A stretch of DNA of 64,000 nt from Emydura subglobosa (Eukaryota; Chordata; Testudines; Chelidae). The DNA is taken from positions 72,396,890 through 72,460,889 of the forward strand of contig ML679961.1 in assembly GCA_007922225.1 (NCBI GenBank), in the 5' to 3' direction. Positions 25,506-36,798 of the stretch are shown here, in pieces (the first letter of the stretch is position 1; the number at the start of each line of letters is the position of its first letter). The notes below the pieces were generated by a model. It ran no database searches. It saw only the letters and a program-made list of their open reading frames with translations, and was not told the DNA's origin. A program made the translations under genes and the position numbers.

Positions 25506-26545
25506 ATCATAGAATCATAGAATCATAGAAGATGAGAGTTGGAAGGGACCTCAGGAGGTCATCTAGTCCAACCCCCTGCTCAGAGCAGGACTAACCTCAG
25601 CTAAATCATCCCAGCCAGGGCTTTGTCAAGCCGCAGTTTATAAAACTCTAAGGATGGAGACTCCACCACCTCCCTAGGTAACCCATTCCAGTGCTTCACC
25701 ACCCTTCTAGTGGAAAAGTTTTTCCTAATGTCCAACCTAGACCTCCCGCCCTGCAACTTGAGACCGTTGCTCCTTGTTCTGTCATCTGCCACCACCGAGA
25801 ATAGCCTAGTCTCATCCTCCCTGGAACCCCCTTTCAGGTAGTTAAAGGCCGCTATCAAATCCCCCCTCATTCTTCTCTTTTGCAGACTAAACAAGCCCAG
25901 TTCCATCAGCCTCTCCTCATAAGTCCTGTGCTCCAGCCCCCTAATAATTTTTGTTGCCCTCCGCTGGACTCTCTCCAACTTGTCCACATCCTTTTCGTAG
26001 TGGGGGGGGGGACCCAAAACTGGACACAATATTCTAAATGCGGCCTCACCAATGCCGAATAGAGGGGAATAATCACTTCCTGTGACCTGCTGGCAATGCC
26101 CCTCCTAATGCAGCCCAATATGCCATTAGCCTTCTTGACAACCAGGGCACACTGCTGACTCAAATCCAGCTTTTTATCCACTGTTACCCCCAGATCCTTT
26201 TCTGCAGAGCTGCTGCCTAGCTCGTCGGTCCCCAGTCTATAGCTGTGCATGGGATTTTTCCTTCCTAAGTGGAGGACTCTGCACTTTTCTTTGTTGAACC
26301 TCATTAGATTTCTTTTGGCCCAATCGTCCAGTTTGTTTAGGTCACTCTGTATCCTATTCCTACCTTCCAGGGTATCTACCACTCCCCCCAGCTTAGTGTC
26401 ATCCGCAAACTTGCTGAGGGTGCAATCTACCCCATCCTCCAGATCATTAATAAAGATGCTGAACAAAACCGGCCCCAGGACCGATCCCTGGGTAACTCCG
26501 CTTGTGACCGGTTGCCAGCTAGACATGGAGCCATTGATCACTACT
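25506..26545 (-). mobile_element. CR1 LINE, 5'-truncated, best preserved copy
   Basis: On the minus strand the element runs from within the ORF2 reverse transcriptase (26541) to a canonical CR1 3' end. That end carries 'ctgctctgagcag'-type sequence, 'agttggaagggacctc' (complement at 25539-25554) and three copies of the terminal ATTCTATG-type octamer at 25508-25531. The coding part is almost free of damage, unlike the other CR1 copies, which marks it as the youngest LINE in the window. It is inserted in the L1 ORF1, whose reading resumes on both sides. 5' truncation is normal for CR1 because of incomplete reverse transcription. Confidence 0.92.
25601..26541 (-). pseudogene. CR1 ORF2 C-terminal half (reverse transcriptase), one frameshift
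   Basis: The first 211-codon frame (26541 to 25906) begins inside the RT and contains [16 protein letters not shown] and the catalytic FADD box (residues 45-48 of this frame), followed by the CR1 thumb region ([21 protein letters not shown]). The second frame (26029 to 25601) continues with [31 protein letters not shown] and the terminal [14 protein letters not shown] block. The switch lies at a run of ten C on the coding strand (26002-26011 on plus). The CR1 copy at 38049 has five C at this point and reads through in frame, so expansion of the run explains the break. The EN domain and RT N-terminus are absent. Confidence 0.92.
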
Positions 26546-27300
26546 CGCTGATGCTGTATCTGATGTTGGTCTCCCTCAGAATCTCCTTTATACCATTGAA
26601 TGCAGCACTCTTTTTGTTAAGCTCAGCTGAGAAGTCAGGAAAAAGAGAAAATTTGTGGCCTTTGTACATAAGGGCTTCAGCTTTTCTGGCAGCATTAATT
26701 AACATGGCTTTATCACTGAACTTTAGGAGCGTGAAGATGATGGGTCATACTCTCACCTTCTAGCACTAGGCATTTGATAAACCCTTTCAATATCTAATAG
26801 GGGTATCTGGGGGTCCAATTTAACTGTCAGGGAACAGCTTCTGAAGACAGTTGATAATATCCTTCTCTAAACCTTTAGCAATGCCCAAGATATTAATGTT
26901 GTTTCTTCAAGATTTCTTTTCTAAGCCATCCTGTTTTTTCTCCAGTTTATCCAGTCTAAGCTTTAGGGAGGCAGTTTCTTCTTTAATTTCACTGGTTTCA
27001 ATGGCAGCCTTTACTAGCTTCTTTTCCGAGTCCATTCATGATTTTAAATCACATCTTTAGAGAGACCACAAATACTTTTTGAGATTGAATCCAATCTGTG
27101 AGGAATTCTTTCAGTACCACAATATCCTGAGCGAGGTTCTGCTGTGGCCTTGTAGTCTCAGCCTTCAGTTACTTAAGTGATTAAGGCTGAGGTCTTTTGC
27201 TGCCCCTTATTTTTTTATTTGAATCCACATTCAACAGTTTGAAGTTTATCAAGGAAATTATTTTTTTATGACAAACTTATTGCCAATTTGCTAGGAAAGT

Positions 27301-28484
27301 AAATTATTAGAGACTAATTAATATGTGAAGAGAGAAGAGGTCTGGGACTAGGCAGCCACATTCCTCAAGGGTACCACATGACCCTATAGTCATGTTTGTT
27401 TGCTGAATCAGAAAAAAGGCCCCAAGTGAGTTTCAACACAGCCTTGGCCCACAGTGATATCTAAACCATTCATACACTTAATATAATTTGGTCCCCAAAC
27501 ATAATGCATGGGGAACAGAAGCCATCGGTCTAGCCCTCTAACCAAGAGCTTTGATGAAGGTGCTGTCTTCTTGGTCCTTGGGCCAGTCTTGTCTTCATCC
27601 CTGCTCCTCTTGATTAGTGAGCAATTTTAAAAATGCATGGGGAGTCTTTTGAGATTTAAATAGCATTGTTTTTAAGTATGATGCCATTGCTTGGCTGCAA
27701 GCCAGAAACAAGAAATAAAAAACCCAACAATGATGACCTGAATAGCTTCATTCTGCAAAATGTAAGTAGCTGTTCCTAACCTTCTTGGAAGCACAGAAAC
27801 AGTAATGGGCATGTCTATGGAAAGTCATTAGAATGAGCAGCTAATGGGAAGTGATTGTCCTCAACTGAGGGGTCTTGTACACATCTGGCATCTCCCAAAT
27901 CAAAATATTGCAACAGGTGGCCTCGTACCAAAAAATGAGAGCAATGCAAGGGAGGGAGATCAGGAATTGGGTTAGCTAGTTCAATAACAGTTAGGTAGAA
28001 ATATTTTTTTCTATATCATCTTTAAAAGCCTAGGGCTGCTAAGGTACTTTACAGTAGAGTAGAGTACCTGCGGTGCCGTGGCTAGTCCAGGCAAAAATGG
28101 CACTCTTTATACTCTGGACAGCAGCTCTTATGGAGCTTTGGACCTGTTTTGTTCAATCTTCCACACTGCAGGCTTGTCTTCACTGTAGAGTTATGGTATC
28201 TGATGCCAAATAAGTGCAACACTAGGAATCTTCTGTGCCTCCAGAATCCTCTGAGCAAATTGTATTCTTGTTCCAAGATGTCTGAGTTCTTCTTGTGACC
28301 CACTGTGACATACCAGGGTACAATCCAGACTAATGAGTAGCTGTACCACCCCTTCCCTGTAACCTGGGATGCCCTTTAAAATGCCTTGCAGTTGGAGCCT
28401 CCAACCTGGACTACTCTCAAAAGTCACTCCCATCAACATATCTGTGTGTACTGCATCCACACTTTGGTTCTTACCTTTAAAAAG
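27301..28484. other. Unassigned sequence
   Basis: Lies between the 5' part of the L1 and the next CR1. It may include decayed L1 5' leader, but nothing in it could be matched. No gene supported. Confidence 0.4.
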
Positions 28485-30466
28485 TGGAAGTTAAATCCTA
28501 TTGAGGGGAAAAATAAAGGAACATAAACTCTGGCAAATTGAGGGTAAAAATATATTTAGGAAGACCAAAAAAAAATTGAAGAACAGCTAGCCAAAGACTG
28601 ACTCAAAAAGTAACAGCAAAAAAATTTAAGTACATCAGAAGCAGGAATTCTGCTAAACAACTGGATGATTGAGATGCTAACGGAGCACTCAGGGAAGATA
28701 AGGCTATTGCAGAGACACTAAATGAATTCTTTGCATTCGTCTTCATGGCTGAGGATATGAGGGAGATTCCCAGACCTGAGCCATTCTTTTTAGGTGACAA
28801 ATCTGAGGAAGTGTCCCAGATTGAGATGTCATTAGAGGAGGTTTGAGAACAAACTGATAAATTAAAAAGCAATAAGTTACCAGGACCAGATGGTATTCAC
28901 CCAAGAGTTCTGAAGGAACTCAAATGCGAAATTGCAGAACTACTAACTGTGTTATGTAACCTATAATTTAAATCTGCTTCTGTTCCAGATGACTGGAGGA
29001 TCATTAAGGTGACACAATTTTTTTAAAAAGGCTTCAGAGTCAATCCTGGTAATTACAGGCCAGTCAGCCTAACTTCAGTATCAGGCAAATTGTTTGAAAC
29101 TATAGTAAGGAGGGAATTATCAGATACCTAGATGAACATGATTTGTTGGGAAAGAATCAAGATAGTTTTTGTAAAGGGAAATCATGCCTCACCAATCGAC
29201 TAGAATTCTTCCAGTGGATATACTGTACTTAGATTTTCAGAAAGCCTTTGACAAGATCCCTCATCAAAGACTCAGCAAAATAAGCAGCCATGGGATAAGA
29301 GTGAAGGTCCTCTCATGGATCAGTAACTGGTTAAAAGATAGGAAACAAAAGGTAGAAATAAATGCTCAGTTTTCACAATGGAGAGGGGTAAATAGTGGTG
29401 TCCCCAGAGGTCTGTATTGGGACCAGTACTGTTCAATATATTCATAAATGATCTGGGAAAAGGGGTAAAACAGGGAGGTGGCAGATGCTACAAAACTACT
29501 CAAGATAGTTAAGTTCAAAGCAGAGTGCGAAGATTTACAAAGGGATCTCACAAAACTGGGTGACTGAGCAACAAAATGGCAGATGAAATGCAATGTTGAT
29601 AAATAGAAAGTAATGCACACTGGAAAACATAATTCCAACTATACATATAAAATGATGGGATCTAATCTAGCCGTTACCACTCAAGAAGAGAACTTGGAGT
29701 TACTGTGGATAGTTCTCTGAAAACATTTATTCAGTGTGCAGCAGCAGTCAAAAAAAAAAAAAATGGGAATCATTAGGAAAGGAATGGATAATAAGAAAGA
29801 AAATATCATATTGCCTCTTCTATAAATCCATGGTAGGCCCAGTTCTTGAATGCTGCATTCAGATCTGGTTGCCCCATCTCAGAAAAGATATACTGGAGTT
29901 GGAAAAGGTACAGAAAAGGGCCACATAAATAATTAGGGGTATGGAACAGCTTCCAGATAAGGAGAAATTAGTAAGACTGGGACTTTTTAGCTTGGAAAAG
30001 AGACCACTAAGTGGAGATATGATAGAGGTCTGTAAAATCATGATTCATGAGGAGAAGTAAATAAGGAAGTATTATTTATTCCTTCTCATAACACAAAAAC
30101 TAGGGGTCACCAAATGAAATTAGTAGGCAAATGAACAAATGGACATACAGTCAGCCTGTGGAATTCTTTGCCAGAGGATGTTGTGAAGGCCAAGACTATA
30201 ACAGTGTTAAAAAAAAATTAGATAAATTCATGAAGCATAGGTCCATCAATGGCTATTAGTCAGGATGGACAGGGATGTAAAACCGTGCTCTGAAGTGTCC
30301 CTAGCCTCTGTTTACCAGAAGCTGGTAATGGGTATCAGACGATGAATCACTCGATGATTGCCTGTTCTGTTCATTCCCTCCAAAGCACCTGGCATTGGCC
30401 ACTGTTGGAAGACAGGATACTGGGCTAGATGGACCAATAGTGTTACCCAGTATGGCTGTTCTTATG
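28485..30466 (+). mobile_element. CR1 LINE, about 2 kb, decayed
   Basis: Plus-strand CR1 with the order: pre-RT block near 28600-28900, LPGPDGIHPRVLKEL-like sequence at 28875-28920, the GFRVNPGNYRPVSLTSV-type block near 29040-29080, RT motif A (YLDFQKAFDKIPHQRL, 29212-29270), degenerate active site (29478-29489), the C-terminal LFSLEKRPLSGDMI block (about 29985-30030), and a 3' end reading 'actgggctagatggacca' and 'tatggctgttcttatgttc'. Many stops and shifts are present. It ends exactly where another CR1 piece in the opposite orientation begins. Confidence 0.9.
28600..30060 (+). pseudogene. CR1 ORF2 remnant with mutated active site
   Basis: Contains an intact motif A block (87-codon frame 29184-29447) and a broken thumb/C-terminal part. 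The FADD box expected in CR1 reads VADA (codons at 29478-29489), losing the second catalytic aspartate. A run of A near 29749-29763 causes a further shift. RT of this type would copy CR1 RNA at its insertion site; this copy cannot. Confidence 0.85.
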
Positions 30467-30760
30467 TTCTTCTCCTATCCTGACTGGACATGCAGAATGG
30501 TTGATCACCACCCTTTTCATAATGACCTATTATATATGTGGAGATTGCTATCATGTTCCCCATCAGCCTTCTTTTCTCTAAACTAAACATGCCCAGTTCT
30601 TCCAACCTTACCTCATGGGTCATGTTTTCCAAAACTCTTACCATTTTTTTTGCTCTCATCTGGACTCCCTCCAGTTTGTTGACGTCTTCCTTAAAGTGTT
30701 GCACTGACCAGACCCTGTAAATCCCTGCATTTGAAACATAAATTAGGTAATCATTTATGT
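30467..30760 (-). mobile_element. CR1 LINE fragment, opposite orientation
   Basis: A minus-strand 109-codon open frame (30791-30462) reads FKEDVNKLEGVQMRAKKMV, LGMFSLEKRRLMGNMI and so on, the C-terminal part of CR1 ORF2. It lacks a CR1 3' end on its left, where the preceding element's 3' terminus abuts it. The two may be independent insertions or the result of insertion into a pre-existing copy. Confidence 0.85.
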
Positions 30761-30775
30761 ATCCATTTACAGGCA

Positions 30776-30990
30776 GTGCTGCCCAGTGCATAGGACACAG
30801 GAATGGGAGTCAGGAGACCTGGATTCTATTCACAGCTCTCTGACCTGCTGAGTACATTTAACAAGTCACTTCACCTGTCTGTGCCTCAGTGTCCCTATCT
30901 GTAAAATGGGGATTATAATACTTATGCTTCTTTGAAAAGCTTTTCAAGATCTGTCTAAACAATGCTATAGAAGAGTTAAGTATTGTCATA
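30776..30990 (+). mobile_element. MIR-like tRNA-derived SINE
   Basis: Carries the 5' part 'gggagtcaggagacctgga', the core 'tgtgcctcagtgtccctatc' with 'tgtaaaatggggattataat', and a decayed 3' part. MIR-type CORE-SINEs are widespread in amniotes. The RNA polymerase III boxes are not usable as seen. Confidence 0.8.
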
Positions 30991-32458
30991 ACATGCACAA
31001 AATTATGGGGATTCCCATTGCAACACACACAGTTTGGATGGGAATCCAGGGTAGCAGTTTGGTCTAGTCATGTTAAGTTTACAATGGTCAAGTTACAGGT
31101 GGAGGGAAGTATTCAGGCGAATGAACATGCTGGAATTGTCTATGGTCAAGCTACGTATAGAAGAAAGGCTGTGTTTAAGAGTATCATTTGCTTAAAATTT
31201 GTCAGATAAGTGAAATCAAAAAGTATACAGGATCTTGAGACCACACAGCTTCTGGAAGAGGTGTTAAAATGTGGGTATCTTCAAGCCAGAGTCACTGATG
31301 ATCACTGCAACCATTAGGTTTCTTTTAAATTTAATCTAAATCTCCTTGAATAACTTCTGCCGCTCTTGGAAAGGACAAGCAGGAGAATGAATCTCCCTAG
31401 AATCTTCCATTCTGAAGTTCCTCTGAAATCATTTCCCTTTTATCTGAGAGATTATCATATCTGTTTCCATATCAGTTCCATCCATCTTTCACTGAAGTAA
31501 GAGGGGAGAGGGAAAAGAGTGTTCCCTTCTGTATCCGATAAGTGCCGCAAAGCAGCTAAATGTGGCCAAAGTCATAAATCCCTTCCCTCCACAAAACAAT
31601 TTTCACTCCCCTGCAACAGGTGGAATCAATCACTGTGCACTTTCATATGCTAATATCCATAGAGTCTCAGCTACTCCAGTGGAGACATGGGCATAAGACT
31701 CTTACATGCAGCAAAGGGGAGAAGAGGACAGATTAGAAGGAATTACTAGATCTGAAAACAGTATCATTTAATGAATAATTATACAGTAGTCCAGTGGCTG
31801 CCAATAAGCATTCCAGACTGTGCTGTGGTTTACCAGACCTCTGAGACCTTTCTGTCTAATTAGTGTGGCATCCAGAAAAAAATGGATCCTCACGCTTCCT
31901 AGCCAGTCTGTTTCCTCTGTCGTCAGCTGATAGTAGTTTTATTGGTCAAAAGGGCCGTGTCGTGCTGTGTGGGATTTATTTATCCACATGATGTACTGTG
32001 AAGGAGACATACCAAGTTGAAATGTTTTTTGGCTTTGTGCTGAGAGAGCTGGCTGTGGAGAAATCCAGGGTAGTTCCTCAGCAGGCAGTTGTAAGCAGTC
32101 ACGCACCATGTATACCAGGGACATACTTGCTTTCACCAGTGTTCGTTCAGAAGTAGCTTTACTGGAGTCAATGGAGTGATATCAGTTTAAAATGAATGTC
32201 ATGGGAATCATGCACAACACTACATGTGGCAACAACCAAGTGTTTTGTTTTTCATTTGATCAGTTTCTAACATGTGGCTACACCGCTGTCTGATGGCACC
32301 TACTGTGTTAATTGTGTAGTGGAGAATCACAAAGCACCCTCTTTGGTGTTTCTTAACAAAATACAAGTAACCCAAAGCCTCCAAAGAATGAGAAAGAAAA
32401 ACATCAGTTTAACATCTTCTTCACAACTCCTTCTCCTGGGTAAGTAAATATAGATGCA
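30991..32458. other. Unassigned sequence
   Basis: No gene or transposon recognised. Confidence 0.45.
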
Positions 32459-32650
32459 AGAACATAAGAATGGCCATCCTGGCTTAGACCAATGGTCCAT
32501 CTAGCCATGATCCTGTCTTCTGACAGTGGTCAATGCCAGGTGCTTCAGAGGGAATGAACAGAACAGATAATCATCCAGTGATCCATCCCCTGGAGCCCAT
32601 TCACAGCTTCTGGTAGAACATTAATTGCCACAATGCATCATCTTTTGTCT
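32459..32650 (-). mobile_element. CR1 LINE 3' terminal fragment
   Basis: The plus strand starts 'aagaacataagaatggcca', then 'gaccaatggtccatctagcc' and 'cctgtcttctgacagtgg', the exact complement of the CR1 3'-end type also seen at 30410-30460 and 53740-53860. Only about 190 bp of the 3' end is present. Confidence 0.9.
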
Positions 32651-35604
32651 TTTCTCAAGCACTGTAGCTAACAGGAACACACAAACTCACAGGGACTCTC
32701 GTATCGGGCACATGTACACACAAAGAGGTATTTAACCATTTAATTATCCAAGTAAAATATTGTATAAAACATGTATCTTAAAACATGTATCTTAGTGAAC
32801 ATACTGCATATAATCACATGCTCCTTGGGAAATTGCAGGCATGAGGTTGATGATGGATTCATTAGTATATGCACACATTTCAAGTTGCCATTTACAACCC
32901 AGGATCAAGTGAATTGTCGTGGTGATATTTTTTCTCTATGAAGGACACGTGTGATTTGGAGACAGAAGCAAGACCTCTCTTTTAAATGCTGATTTGAAGC
33001 AAAATGAACCTTCAAACCTTCTGGGCTTTGTCCAGCTCTTATGCTCATTAGCAATTGGAGAACCAGTTTGGAAAAGATCCAGAACAGACCAAAACTTGGT
33101 CCTGGAAGCAACCGTGGAGAACAACATTTCCAGTGAACTAGGGTGAGGTCAGGGAACCTGCAAAAGCACAGGACCTCCATGCATATAACGCTGGCCTCCT
33201 GGGAGCCATCAGGTTTGGGAATGGCTCTGCTTCATGGTCATTTCTTGGGGGAAGGAAAAACCTTGCTTCTCCGACAGGATGAGAGGGGGAGACATTCATA
33301 GAGAGATCCTTATGCAGTTTTCCTGTCTAGGAAATCTTTTACATGTTTTTATTTTTACCATGGAAGAGGTGATGTAGGTCTCTGGATATCACTTTCGCCA
33401 TCTACAATGGAGATAATAATGCTTCTGTACCTCTCAGTAGGTGGTGGAAGAATTCTTCAGGAAAACAGCTCTAATATTTAACGACTTGAACTGAAAAGTA
33501 TTTGTAAAGTGTTCTGAAATGCTAATATGAAAGGTACAGTAAAAGCAACAAATCATTTTTTATTATTATCTGAAGTGAGCCAAAACTTTGCACACATAGA
33601 AAGACCCCAATGCTGCCCACTGAAAAGCAATTTAAGTTTGCAGGCATCCAACAGCATTCTGATTCATTGTTCACAGGAAGCCGATAGAATCTGGGAGACT
33701 CCTGAAAATTTTCTCAAAAGATTCTGTTATCTTTCAGCAGATGATACTGTAGGTAATAGTGTAATAAGAATGCATTTTATTTTTATGGTCCTATCCAGTG
33801 AAACCTTCTAGATGCCCCACAAAAATCTACCATGCAGTTGAAATACTACATTAAAAGTATCTAAATCTCTTAAAATAATATGTGACCAAAAAGAAGACTG
33901 GCACAAAAATGAAAAAGGAGGACTTCAGGCCTCTTTTCAAAAGGAAATGATTCTGTGACACATCTACACAGTATTTTAATTACTGTGATTATGACTTACA
34001 TTACGTTTGGTGTGGTGAATTTGTTCTCCTTGGATGTGAAATTGCTTTACAAATTTTCCATGGACAAGAATCACATCAACTACTGAAAATCAGCCACCTC
34101 TGTGATGGAACATGGCAGCTGCTTAAATACCATTTAGAACAGGAAATGCAAAAGGATCCTATGATGTGCTGTCCCTTAAAATGCTTGGTCACTCACCACT
34201 CCCTGCCTCACTTACATGTTGGTTTTGATTTTGTTGCCAGAACAATAAAATGACCATCTTAGCAGACAGCTGTGTTTCTATCAGTTCCATCTGTGTCCAT
34301 CTCCACGGCAGGGTACAAATATCACTGATCCTTTATCTGACTGAAATGGTAAGGAGGGAAATTTAGGAGGCTGATTGGAATGATTCATCTTGGAATTTGG
34401 TCAGGGCACTGGTTTTAAAACATAGGTCCAAAAGCTATTGCAAAAAGTCCCTGATGTAATAATAACAAGTGGCCAGTACCCCAGTTCTGTTCTTCCTTCC
34501 TATGCCAATCACTATAACACCTTCAGTACCATGCTGCCCTGAATGCCATCCCAAAATTTCATCTGAGTGCTTGCAATGAAGAGTGATACCTGCTGAATCA
34601 CTAACATCTCATCCTTCGTCCTAGATTAACCAAACACATCATCCCTGGAAGCTATGGGAAATAAAGAGAACTGCCCTTTACTCCTGTCATAAATTCAAGC
34701 CTTACTTAAGTTACATTCAAGTGCATGTCATATCCGTTTAATGTCTTCCAATCTACTGTCTAATTAGAGGTTTATTTCTTGAGCAAGGCAGTCAGACAAA
34801 GGTATGTGCCAATGTTTAACTCTCCAGGACATTGAAAGAGCTTAATGTAATGTATCTTGCCATGGTATTGAAATGTGTCACAGTGTATCCAAAAAACCAA
34901 ATGATAGTCCACAGAAGGCAGTTGAAACCCTGCTTATCCTGGAATCTTATCCTGCTTATCCTGGAATTCTTGCCATTTCTCCCTCCCCTCAAAACAAACA
35001 AACAAACAAAAGCCACTTAGAAATGCTCTTTTTATTGGAAACTTTTATTTCTTGTTTGTTTTGGACTTGCAAAGTCCTTAGTGTCACCAGTTAGGTTCTC
35101 TAGCCCATGCCCATTCCAAAGCAAGCTTTTCTTCAGTCCCTGCAGGTTATTTCCAGAGCTTTGCCCAGTACAAATTTAAATCACTCAAGCAATGGGGCTT
35201 CCTTCCTTTCCCTAGGGAGATTATTACTTTTTCAAATACCTTTCACAGTTAGGAGGATTTTCTTTTTATCAGTCCTAAAGTTTCCTTTACTCAAATTTAT
35301 CCTCCGGGAACATCTTAAATAATTATTCTCCTTTCTTTGTGTAATCTTATAAAGTGTTACCATATTTACTACCCCATCATACCCCAATTTTAAGTTAGGT
35401 GAAGTCTTTGGGCGACAGCCTGTCCTGTATATTTGATGCAGGAGATGGGGAAGAAGGGTGAAAAGGGAGCATTAGGAATACGGTTACAGCACTTTGACTC
35501 AGCTGAAAATTGGAATAGCGGAGTGCAATTCTGCTGTGTGCCTAAATTCAGCTGGATATCAGAAAGAGCATTTCTGCTAATGGAATAATTTACTTCAGAA
35601 GATA
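32651..35604. other. Unassigned sequence
   Basis: No gene supported. Holds two small tandem duplications (about 32765-32795, a 17-bp period; 34929-34967, a 22-bp period with 17 exact bases) and a (CAAA)n run at about 34991-35011. Confidence 0.5.
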
Positions 35605-35960
35605 ATTATAGAAATGTAGGGTTGACTGGACCCTTAAGAGTTCATCCAGACCATCTCTCTGCACTGATGCAGGACTGCGTATACCCAGGCTATCCCTGAC
35701 AGATCTTTTTCTAACCTATTTTTAAAATCTTCCAGTGATGGGGATTCCACAACCCTCCTTGGTAACTTGTCCGAGTGCTTAACTATCCTTATAGTTAAGA
35801 AAGTTTTCCCTAATATCTAACTTAAATCTCCCTTGGTGCAAACTAAGCCAGTTACTTCTTGTCCTATCCTCAGTGGACATGGAGAACAATTGATCACGGT
35901 TTTCTTTATAACAAGCTTTCACATATTTGAAGACTTTCATAATAATTCTGGCTCAAGCTT
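35605..35960 (-). mobile_element. CR1 LINE 3' fragment, old copy
   Basis: The plus strand carries the complement of the CR1 ORF2 end: 'cagtgatggggattccacaa' (35734-35753), 'gttttccctaatatctaact' and 'cttcttgtcctatcctcag', the same blocks as 25640-25790 in the well preserved copy. The 3' tail near 35605 is degenerate. Confidence 0.85.
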
Positions 35961-36587
35961 CAGAGACACTGAAGGAAAAGCTATCTACTATGTACAGAGC
36001 TGAGTTAATAATGCAAACAATTTTCTGTAAATAATTCTTTCAAGTTTTTGTTAATTCAAGTTATTTATGTTCCTACCCAAGCTCATTTTCCACAAACATT
36101 TGTGTGATTGAACTATATTGGCAAAAAGTGAATTTCAAAGTCATGTAAATGAGAATTTGAAGACAGAACATTGCATTCACATTGTGAGCATTAGCTGCAG
36201 AGATGCTAGTAAACTGATCCAATAAGGGAACAGAAACAATGCCATATGACAAAGAACTATAATACCCATGTTTTGTACATGAATGAGTGTTTGCATTAAA
36301 TACAGCTGTTATCTAATTTAATTTATCTAATCTTCTATTATTGACATCCTTCTTTGTGGAAAAGAGAGTTTGCATGAGCTATTTGCATGAAGAAAAGCCA
36401 TTTCTCAGCTCTATGTTCTTATATTTTGACAGAAAAATAAACAAGAAGAGGTGCAGCTATGAGTGGATAGGAAAATGAGTTGATATTTTCAAAGATGTGT
36501 ACAGATAATCTCTCCCACAATTGGCCCATCTCTGGTCTGTACAGAAGAGATCAAACAATGACCCCTGGATTAGTCATGTTTGAAGGA

Positions 36588-36775
36588 TTGTCTACATGGG
36601 AAGTTTTGCTGGTATAATTATACTGATATGATTAAACCACTATAGTTATATTGGTATAATTCTCTGTGCGGACACTGTTATTCTGGAATAAAAGTGGCTT
36701 TTTCTGGTTTAGATTAAACCTCTTCCAAAGTGACATAAGCTAAATTGGAAAAATTCACTCATACTGGAACCACAG
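36588..36775. mobile_element. Nonautonomous DNA transposon (MITE) relic
   Basis: Starts 'attgtctacatgggaagttt' and continues with repeated 'ggtataattatactg' motifs, a pattern I associate with hAT-like MITEs of turtles (consensus start resembling 'ttgtctacac'). The right end is decayed and inverted ends are not clear. Confidence 0.55.
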
Positions 36776-36798
36776 GAGTTCTAATAGTTGTTTCTAAA

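Larger units (their letters stand above)
25000..27200 (-). pseudogene. L1-like ORF1 remnant, split by two insertions
   Basis: The minus strand from 26760 to 26550 reads PIIFTLLKFSDKAMLINAAR, then [16 protein letters not shown] and [13 protein letters not shown], which is the RNA-binding core and start of the C-terminal domain of L1 ORF1p (Transposase_22). The expected continuation (a YPSTFTMDLAGF block and a PSEAWQTF block) resumes at about 25425-25503, left of the CR1, and sequence resumes again left of the MITE at about 25120. The upstream part (26850-27200) is charged and broken, as expected for a decayed coiled-coil region. L1 ORF1p normally forms a trimeric RNA chaperone; this copy is dead. 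Confidence 0.75.
21213..27300 (-). mobile_element. L1/Tx1-type LINE, degenerate, with two nested insertions
   Basis: On the minus strand the order is 5' to 3': ORF1 (about 27200 to 25000, interrupted), a spacer, then ORF2 with an endonuclease-like start near 24050, a linker, a reverse transcriptase around 22060 and a C-terminal region to 21213. The ORF1 is broken by the CR1 at 25506-26545 and the MITE at 25126-25418. Numerous frame breaks are present. The 3' end abuts an LTR fragment and no A tail is seen, so the 3' end appears truncated or lost. About 4.7 kb of L1-derived sequence remains after the insertions are subtracted. Assignment to L1 rather than CR1 rests on the ORF1 domain and the YADD-type motif. 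Confidence 0.8.

Noticed and set aside
30776..30990. tRNA gene
   Set aside because: The tRNA-like part belongs to a MIR-type SINE and does not form an intact cloverleaf.
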